37,337 nt of DNA from the NCBI GenBank assembly GCA_946616295.1, contig CAMOIU010000029.1:1-37337 (forward strand), written 5' to 3'. A program made the position numbers and the translations under genes. Below the pieces are notes generated by a model, which did not search any database, was not told the DNA's origin, and was given only the letters and a program-made list of their open reading frames with translations. The number at the start of each line of letters is the position of its first letter. Position 1 is the first letter of the stretch. This document shows positions 31,591-37,337 of this stretch, piece by piece. Source of the stretch: CAG-791 sp002392385. Lineage in GTDB: Bacteria > Bacillota > Clostridia > Lachnospirales > Lachnospiraceae.

Positions 31591-32985
31591 ATGAGTGAGA
31601 AACATACAGGTAAGGTCATTCAGATCACGGGCCCTGTTCTGGATATCCGGTTCAACGAAGGGGAACTGCCGGCGCTTCTGAATGCCATCGAGATCGATGT
31701 GAACGGCCGTACCCTGATCGCCGAGGTCGCGCAGCAGATCGGCGACGACGTGGTGCGCTGCGTCGCCATGAGCTCCACCGACGGCCTTGTCCGCGGCACA
31801 GCCGCCGTGGATACGGACGGTCCCATCACGGTGCCCGTGGGCGACGCCTGCCTCGGCCGTGTCTTCAACCTGCTGGGACAGCCCGTGGACAACCGGCCCG
31901 CCCCCGATATCAAGGAGCGCTGGCCCATCCACCGTCCGGCCCCCAGCTTCGAGGAGCAGACCCCCGCGACGGAGATCCTGGAGACAGGCATCAAGGTCGT
32001 CGACCTGATCTGCCCCTATGCCAAGGGCGGCAAGATCGGTCTGTTCGGCGGCGCAGGCGTCGGCAAGACCGTTCTGATCATGGAGCTGATCCACAATATC
32101 GCCACGGAGCACGGCGGCATCTCGGTCTTCACCGGTGTCGGCGAGCGCACCCGTGAGGGCAATGACCTCTACGGCGAGATGAAGGAGAGCGGCGTTCTGG
32201 ACAAGACCGCCCTGGTCTACGGCCAGATGAACGAGCCGCCGGGAGCCAGAATGCGCGTCGGCCTTTCGGGCCTTACCATGGCGGAGTATTTCCGCGATGT
32301 GAAGAACCAGGACGTGCTTCTGTTCATCGACAATATCTTCCGTTTCACCCAGGCCGGTTCCGAGGTCTCCGCGCTTCTGGGCCGTATGCCCTCCGCGGTC
32401 GGCTACCAGCCTACGCTGGCCACCGAGATGGGCGCCCTGCAGGAGAGGATCACCTCCACCAAGCGCGGCAGTATCACCTCCGTACAGGCGGTCTATGTGC
32501 CCGCGGATGACCTGACAGACCCCGCGCCGGCGACCACCTTCACCCATCTGGACGCCACCACCGTTCTGTCCCGTGATATCGCCTCCCAGGGTATCTATCC
32601 GGCCGTGGATCCGCTGGATTCCACCAGCCGTATCCTCTCCCCGGAGGTCGTGGGACAGGAGCATTACGACATCGCCCGCGGTGTGCAGCAGGTCCTGCAG
32701 CGCTACAAGGAACTGCAGGATATCATCGCCATCATGGGCATGGACGAACTGTCCGACCAGGACAAGCTCAGCGTCTACCGCGCCAGAAAGATCCAGAACT
32801 TCCTGTCCCAGAGCTTCTCTGTGGCGGAGCAGTTCACGGGTATGCCCGGACAGTACGTCCCGCTCAAGGAGACCCTCCGCGGCTTCCGCATGATCCTGAA
32901 CGGCGAGTGTGATGAGCTTCCCGAGAGTGCCTTCCTCTTCGCGGGCACCATCGATGATGTCTTCAAGAAGGCACAGGCTCAGTAA
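31591..32985 (+). CDS. atpD: ATP synthase F1 subunit beta
   Basis: Catalytic subunit. P-loop GGAGVGKT (153-160), catalytic Glu in GERTREG (184-190, Glu185), Walker B segment VLLFIDNIFRF, the family signature PAVDPLDSTSR, and the DELSEED-like lever written here as DELSDQD. At 464 residues it is full length. AAAGGAG lies 12 nt upstream of the ATG. Codon bias is strong, as expected for an abundant protein. Confidence 0.98.
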   Translation: MSEKHTGKVIQITGPVLDIRFNEGELPALLNAIEIDVNGRTLIAEVAQQIGDDVVRCVAMSSTDGLVRGTAAVDTDGPITVPVGDACLGRVFNLLGQPVDNRPAPDIKERWPIHRPAPSFEEQTPATEILETGIKVVDLICPYAKGGKIGLFGGAGVGKTVLIMELIHNIATEHGGISVFTGVGERTREGNDLYGEMKESGVLDKTALVYGQMNEPPGARMRVGLSGLTMAEYFRDVKNQDVLLFIDNIFRFTQAGSEVSALLGRMPSAVGYQPTLATEMGALQERITSTKRGSITSVQAVYVPADDLTDPAPATTFTHLDATTVLSRDIASQGIYPAVDPLDSTSRILSPEVVGQEHYDIARGVQQVLQRYKELQDIIAIMGMDELSDQDKLSVYRARKIQNFLSQSFSVAEQFTGMPGQYVPLKETLRGFRMILNGECDELPESAFLFAGTIDDVFKKAQAQ

Positions 32986-33003
32986 GAAGGGAGGTGTACC
33001 GCC

Positions 33004-33411
33004 ATGGCAACCTTCCGGCTACAGGTCGTTTCCATGGACGGCCTCGAATATGACGGAGAAGTGCAGCGGGTCAAGCTGCGCAGCATCCACGGCGATCTGG
33101 CTATTCTGGCCAGGCACATGAATTACTGCACTGCAGTCGGTATGGGCACCGCAGAAGTGACGATGCCGGACGGCACGCAGCGGAAAGCCGCCTGTATCGG
33201 CGGCATGCTCTCCATGATGAACAATGTCTGCCGCCTCATTCCCACCACCTGGGAGTGGAGCGAAGAGATCGACATCGAACGCGCGAAGGCCGCCAAGGAA
33301 CGCGCGGAGAAGATCCTGCATGAGGAGTATCTGGAGGAACAGGCCAGGATCCGCGCCGAAGCCAGGCTCTACCGGGCCCTGGTGCGCATCGGCACCGCGT
33401 CCAGGAAGTGA
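33004..33411 (+). CDS. atpC: ATP synthase F1 subunit epsilon
   Basis: Rotor subunit that couples the gamma shaft to the c-ring and can inhibit ATP hydrolysis through its C-terminal helices. The N-terminal beta-sandwich (residues 1-85) includes LRSIHGDLAILARH, and the C-terminal helical hairpin is rich in Glu, Arg and Ala (ERAKAAKERAEKIL). At 135 residues it is full length. AAGGGAGGT lies upstream; 18 bp separate it from atpD. Last gene of the operon. Confidence 0.95.
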   Translation: MATFRLQVVSMDGLEYDGEVQRVKLRSIHGDLAILARHMNYCTAVGMGTAEVTMPDGTQRKAACIGGMLSMMNNVCRLIPTTWEWSEEIDIERAKAAKERAEKILHEEYLEEQARIRAEARLYRALVRIGTASRK

Positions 33412-33481
33412 CGGAAGCAACAGTTCCGAAAACTCTTTTTAACAGCGGCGCAACAGGTGCGAAATATTCGGTGATTTTTTG

Positions 33482-33541
33482 ACACTATGAGGGTGCAATG
33501 CTATATTTTTTTTAGCATTGTGCCCAATCATAGTGTTTTTT
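33482..33541 (+). terminator. Strong long-stem terminator after the atp operon
   Basis: ACACTATGAGGG... (33482-33503) pairs with the region 33513-33536 over 22 bp, with two adjacent G-U pairs and a 2-nt AA bulge. The loop is TATTTTTTT, and TTTTTT follows the stem. It is strikingly AT-richer than its surroundings. A small weak hairpin (CGGAA/TTCCG) plus five T's at 33412-33440 precedes it, so termination may be in tandem. Confidence 0.85.
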
Positions 33542-33570
33542 ACTTTGTTCGTCTGGATGAGGAGTAGGGT

Positions 33571-35934
33571 TTGGACCGATATGAACTGAAGGTGACGCTG
33601 GGTGAGATCGACGCACTGATCGCCGAGCGCAATTTTGATGAGGCAGTGGAGATCGCCGACACGGTGGACTGGAACAGGGTGAGCAGCGTCCGGACACTGT
33701 GCAAGGTCAGCGATCTTTATAAGCTGCGCAGACGTTACGAGACAGCGGGAGAGCTGCTGGAGCTTGCCTATGAGAAGTATCCCAGAGGCAGGCATATCCT
33801 CTACTCTCTCTGCGAGCTGCAGCTCAAGCTGGACGATTATGTGCAGGCCCTGAAGCTCTATAATGAATATGTCAGCGTGGCGCCCAATGATCCCGACAGA
33901 TACATTCTGCAGTACAAGCTGTACAAGGCCCAGAACGTGAGCCTGGAAGAGCAGATCGCGGTACTGGAGGAGTTCAACCGCCACGATTTCCGTGAGAAAT
34001 GGGCCTACGAGCTCGCGGCCCTCTACCAGAAGGCCGGTAAGACCGGCCTGTGTGTTTCTGCCTGCGATGAGATCGTCGCCTGCTTCGGTGACGGCCGCTA
34101 TGTCGTGAAGGCCCTGGAACTGAAGAACGCCGTGGCGCAGGTGACGCCGGAACAGGCGGAGAGATATAAGAGACTGACCGGCAGGGACCTGGTCACGGAG
34201 GAGCCGGACTATGAGGAGTATCCGGACGAGGTGACGGAAGAGGCGGCGCCTGCGGCGCCGGCCGGCGAGGACACGGCCGGAGAGGATGCGGCCGGGGAAG
34301 CCGCCGCGGAAGAGACAGAAGAAGAGCCGGCCGCGGAGACAGAGGAGACAGAAGAAGCGGATCCCGCGGGAGAAGAGAGCGCGGAGACGGCAGAGGAAGA
34401 GGAAACGGAGCCGGACTCAGCGGCCGCCGGGGAGACGATGGAGACGCCTGACCAGGAGACCTGGGAGGAGGACCCGGAGCTCTATCCGGAGGCGGAGGTC
34501 GGAGACCAGGACCTGCCCGGTGAGGCCGAGGACCGCCGCGTGAGCAGCATGGAGGACAATATGTTCGCCCAGAAGCTGCAGGAGAGCATCGCCCGCAGCG
34601 TCCGGGACATGGAGTCCTACGACCCCTATCTGCGCCAGGAGACGGACGGCCAGTACGCCATGGTCATCCAGGAGGAGCAGAAGCCGGAGAAGCAGATCAC
34701 CGGCCAGTTGAGTCTGACGGAGATCATGGAGCAGTGGAACCGCGTGCGCAGGGAGAATGAGCAGAAGCGGTCCGACGAGGTGAGAAAACAGGTCCTCCAG
34801 AACACCGGCCCCATTATCCGGCAGTTTTTTGAGGACAATAATATGGATCCCGCCAACGTGGAGAAGATCCAGCGCGACGCCGCCATGGCGGCGCCTGGCA
34901 TTGACGTGCGGCGGGCCAGGACCAAATCCTGGGATCCGGTGGAGGTCCGCAGGGCTCTGCGGACGCCCCGGGAAGAGGAGGCGGACGAGGATGACCGCGG
35001 GGTGCGTTTTGACACCCATCTCTTCGTGACGGAGGACGTGCGTGAGTTTCCCTCCACCTTCGACGTGGAGGAGACCACGGAAGAGCTCTACGACGATCCG
35101 GCACCGGCCAGGATCACGGAACAGCCCGGCAACCTGGGACTGCCGGTAGCGCAGGAAGAGGAAGAGGACAACGCCCATCCCGACCTGCGGGCCCACAGGC
35201 CCATGGGACAGGAGGACACGGCCCCCATCCTGCGGGCGCCGGAGAACATCCGGCAGATGGAAGAGGCGGTCACCAAGATGCGGCTGGAGGCGTCGGCGGG
35301 CAATGTGCTGGTCACCGGCGATGAAGGTGCGGGCGCCCTGCGCCTGACCAGAGAACTGCTGCGCCGTTTCCGGCAGGTCAACCGGAGCTTCGTCGGCAGG
35401 ACGGCCAAGACCACCGGACCCGGCGTCAATCCCGACAACCTGTCCAGGGCCGTACCGCGGCTTCCCTTCGGCGTCCTGATCATCGAGAACGCCGCGGCCA
35501 TGCAGGACAGCGCGGCCAGAGCCCTGCAGAACGCTCTCCGGAGTCCGGGACGCAGCATTATCGTGGTCCTGATCGACCGCCGCAGGGATATAGAGGAGAT
35601 GCTTGCCCGGCATCCGGGGCTGGCGGAGATGTTCCCCGCCAGGATCGATATCGCGCCCCTGGACGACGGCGCCCTGCTGGGCTATGCCCGGCGCTACGCG
35701 GACAAGCAGGACTGCGTGATCGACAGCGGCGGCGCGGAGGCCCTCAGGGAGCATATCGATATCCTGCGGGAGCAGGGCTATGATCCCACGCTGCGGGACG
35801 TGCGCAGCATGGTGGACGAGGCGGTTTATTACGCGGGACGCATGTCCCTGGAGAATCTGGTGGACAGGGTCAGCCGCCGCGGCGCGGAGCAGGAACGGCT
35901 GACGCTGAGGGACCGGGATTTCCGGCACTATTGA
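33571..35934 (+). CDS. TPR / acidic linker / degenerate AAA+ protein, function unknown
   Basis: Residues about 1-205 form helical TPR-like repeats (RRYETAGELLELAYEKYP, then DDYVQALKLYNEYVSVAP). Residues about 208-325 are a Glu/Ala-rich disordered linker. Residues 375-425 hold a helical motif starting KQITGQLSLTEIMEQWN. Residues about 555-760 resemble a CbxX/SpoVK-type AAA+ fold: VLVTGDEGAGAL (579-590) where GxxGxGK[TS] is expected, FGVLIIEN (633-640) at Walker B, HPGLAEMFP (681-689) and RDVRSMVDEAV. The P-loop Lys and Thr/Ser and the Walker B Asp are missing, so ATP hydrolysis is unlikely. No signal or membrane segment: cytosolic. TTG start after GAGGAGTAGGG. glgB follows after 13 bp. Function not assigned; a scaffold role is inference. 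Confidence 0.8.
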   Translation: MDRYELKVTLGEIDALIAERNFDEAVEIADTVDWNRVSSVRTLCKVSDLYKLRRRYETAGELLELAYEKYPRGRHILYSLCELQLKLDDYVQALKLYNEYVSVAPNDPDRYILQYKLYKAQNVSLEEQIAVLEEFNRHDFREKWAYELAALYQKAGKTGLCVSACDEIVACFGDGRYVVKALELKNAVAQVTPEQAERYKRLTGRDLVTEEPDYEEYPDEVTEEAAPAAPAGEDTAGEDAAGEAAAEETEEEPAAETEETEEADPAGEESAETAEEEETEPDSAAAGETMETPDQETWEEDPELYPEAEVGDQDLPGEAEDRRVSSMEDNMFAQKLQESIARSVRDMESYDPYLRQETDGQYAMVIQEEQKPEKQITGQLSLTEIMEQWNRVRRENEQKRSDEVRKQVLQNTGPIIRQFFEDNNMDPANVEKIQRDAAMAAPGIDVRRARTKSWDPVEVRRALRTPREEEADEDDRGVRFDTHLFVTEDVREFPSTFDVEETTEELYDDPAPARITEQPGNLGLPVAQEEEEDNAHPDLRAHRPMGQEDTAPILRAPENIRQMEEAVTKMRLEASAGNVLVTGDEGAGALRLTRELLRRFRQVNRSFVGRTAKTTGPGVNPDNLSRAVPRLPFGVLIIENAAAMQDSAARALQNALRSPGRSIIVVLIDRRRDIEEMLARHPGLAEMFPARIDIAPLDDGALLGYARRYADKQDCVIDSGGAEALREHIDILREQGYDPTLRDVRSMVDEAVYYAGRMSLENLVDRVSRRGAEQERLTLRDRDFRHY

Positions 35935-35947
35935 GACGGGGAGGACA

Positions 35948-37337
35948 ATGACCATGACCAAAGACCGGCAGGACAAGGTTTTCATCTCCGAACAGGACGC
36001 CTATCTGTTCGGAAACGGAACACATTACCAGATCTATAAGAAGCTCGGCGCGCACCCCTCGGAGGAGAACGGGGAGAAGGGCATGTTTTTTGCCGTGTGG
36101 GCGCCCAACGCGGCGGAGGTTCACGTCGTAGGCACCTGGGACGGATGGAACGAGTATGACGGCAGGATGACCCGGCTCAATGACGGCGGCATCTGGACAG
36201 TCTTCCTTCCCGGTGTCGGCGAGGGCGAGCTCTATAAGTACCTGATCATAACGCCCTCCGGGGAGAGGCTCTATAAGGCGGATCCTTACGCCTTCGCGGC
36301 GGAGCTGCGTCCCGGCAACGCCTCCCGGACCACGGACCTGTCCGGCTTCCGCTGGACGGATACCCGCTGGATGAACGCCCGGGACAAGAAGGATCCCAAC
36401 AAGGAGCCCATGGCCATCTACGAGTGCCACATCGGTTCCTTCATGAAGCATCCCGACGGGACGGAGGACGGCTTCTACAATTACCGCGAGTTCGCCGACC
36501 GGATCGTGGAGTATCAGAAGGAGATGCGCTTCACCCACGTGGAGCTCATGGGCATTTCCGAGCATCCCTTCGACGGCTCCTGGGGCTATCAGGTGACCGG
36601 CTACTACGCCCCCACCTCCCGCTACGGCTCGCCCAAGGACTTCATGTACCTGGTCAATACCCTTCACAGGCATAATATCGGCGTGATCCTTGACTGGGTG
36701 CCCGCCCATTTCTGCCCCGATGACTTCGGACTGGCCAGATTCGACGGACAGTGCATCTACGAGGATCCGGACCCGCGCAAGGGCCAGCACCCCGACTGGG
36801 GCACCCGCATCTTCAACCTGGCCAAAAAGGAGGTCAGCAACTTCCTGATCGCCAACGTGATGTACTGGATCGAGGAGTACCACATCGACGGCATCCGCGT
36901 GGATGCGGTGGCCTCCATGCTCTACCTGGATTACGGCAAGACCAAGGGCAACTGGGTGCCCAACAAGTACGGCGGACACGAGAACCTGGAGGCGGTCGAG
37001 TTCTTCAAGCACCTCAACAGCATGGTCAAGGGCCAGTATCCCGGCTTTATCACCATCGCCGAGGAGTCCACGGCCTGGCCCAGGATCACGGCCCGTCCGG
37101 AGGACGGCGGCCTCGGCTTCTCCTTCAAGTGGAACATGGGCTGGATGCACGACTTCTGCGAGTACATGAAGCTGGATCCGGTCATGCGCAAGGGAGACCA
37201 CAACGGCATGACTTTTGCCATGAGCTACAACAGCTCGGAGAATTATATTCTCCCCCTGTCGCATGACGAGGTCGTCCACCTCAAGTGCTCCATGGTCAAC
37301 AAGATGCCCGGCTACAAGGTGGACAAGTACGCCAACC
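35948..37337 (+). CDS. glgB: 1,4-alpha-glucan branching enzyme, partial (3' end outside window)
   Basis: Introduces alpha-1,6 branches into glycogen. The N-terminal CBM48/E-set domain (VWAPNAAEVHVVGTWDGWNE) is followed by the GH13 barrel: ELMGISEHPFDGSWGYQVTGYYAP, VILDWVPAHF, DGIRVDAVASML with the nucleophile Asp, ITIAEESTAWP with the acid/base Glu, and LPLSHDEVVH with the third carboxylate. About 463 codons are present, about 70% of a typical protein; no stop occurs before the window edge. GGGGAGGA lies 3 nt before this ATG and 9 nt before a second ATG at 35954, which may be the real start. It follows the TPR protein by 13 bp and is probably co-transcribed. Confidence 0.95.
   Translation, partial: MTMTKDRQDKVFISEQDAYLFGNGTHYQIYKKLGAHPSEENGEKGMFFAVWAPNAAEVHVVGTWDGWNEYDGRMTRLNDGGIWTVFLPGVGEGELYKYLIITPSGERLYKADPYAFAAELRPGNASRTTDLSGFRWTDTRWMNARDKKDPNKEPMAIYECHIGSFMKHPDGTEDGFYNYREFADRIVEYQKEMRFTHVELMGISEHPFDGSWGYQVTGYYAPTSRYGSPKDFMYLVNTLHRHNIGVILDWVPAHFCPDDFGLARFDGQCIYEDPDPRKGQHPDWGTRIFNLAKKEVSNFLIANVMYWIEEYHIDGIRVDAVASMLYLDYGKTKGNWVPNKYGGHENLEAVEFFKHLNSMVKGQYPGFITIAEESTAWPRITARPEDGGLGFSFKWNMGWMHDFCEYMKLDPVMRKGDHNGMTFAMSYNSSENYILPLSHDEVVHLKCSMVNKMPGYKVDKYAN

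Noticed and set aside
30622..32664. 680-residue minus-strand frame opposite atpG and atpD (and similar ones at 9990-11726, 16376-18361, 19016-20971)
   Set aside because: All are shadows of conserved plus-strand genes, with no ribosome site, no family motif and frames set by third-position G/C.
1..37337. CRISPR arrays, tRNA/rRNA genes, insertion sequences, phage genes
   Set aside because: None seen: no spaced palindromic repeats, cloverleaf in intergenic DNA, transposase or integrase motif; the only tandem repeats are inside coding sequence.

Overview
The window is a gene-dense stretch of a G+C-rich (roughly 60% by eye) Clostridia-type Firmicutes chromosome. Gene content and order (hup-rqcP-divIC-tilS-hpt-ftsH, a CdaR/YbbR protein, DegV, a CBS-domain family II pyrophosphatase, an archaeal-type ProRS, an F-type ATPase operon with AtpZ and AtpI) fit an anaerobic, Lachnospiraceae-like bacterium; this assignment is inference from gene families only. 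Almost everything reads on the + strand. The minus-strand genes are a phosphopantetheinyl transferase, a TetR regulator and a small XRE regulator. I see no insertion sequence, prophage, CRISPR array, tRNA or rRNA.

Layout. 1-2.9 kb: CdaR-like protein, then an Sfp-type phosphopantetheinyl transferase (minus) divergent from a GntR/UTRA regulator that ends in a clean terminator. 2.9-6.9 kb: tRNA-dihydrouridine synthase, prolyl-tRNA synthetase (own promoter) and CCA-adding enzyme, a tRNA maturation and charging block. 6.9-14.2 kb: HU with its own promoter, then rqcP, divIC, tilS, hpt, ftsH, a MATE transporter and hslO, mostly overlapping or a few bases apart. The sporulation genes yabP, yabQ and spoIIE that commonly sit in this cluster in spore formers are absent. 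14.2-21.5 kb: a same-strand run with a cell-envelope flavour: zinc-ribbon membrane protein with acidic pentad repeats, orphan lipoprotein, patatin-like hydrolase, CBS/DRTGG pyrophosphatase, L,D-transpeptidase with 18 acidic pentads before its membrane anchor, and a Nudix hydrolase, closed by a long hairpin terminator. 21.5-25.7 kb: rhomboid protease, TetR regulator divergent from degV-aroF, and the XRE regulator. 25.9-33.4 kb: the complete ATP synthase operon atpZ-I-B-E-F-H-A-G-D-C from a near-consensus promoter. 33.4-37.3 kb: a strong hairpin terminator, a 787-residue TPR/acidic/degenerate-AAA protein, and the 5' part of glgB running off the window.

Points most worth a second look: (i) AtpE carries the two-glutamate motif known from a Na+-translocating c-ring, so this ATP synthase may be Na+-coupled; (ii) the TPR protein after atpC ends in a CbxX/SpoVK-like AAA fold that has lost the Walker A Lys and Thr/Ser and the Walker B Asp, a likely pseudo-ATPase; (iii) two membrane proteins of the 14-21 kb run carry cytoplasmic Glu/Pro/Ala tracts with the same strict five-residue period; (iv) GC-rich hairpins with related CTGAC/TGAC loops flank atpE; (v) inverted repeats overlie the atp promoter and the degV/TetR intergenic region. 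All motif, spacing and start-site statements come from reading the sequence by eye; no database search was run.
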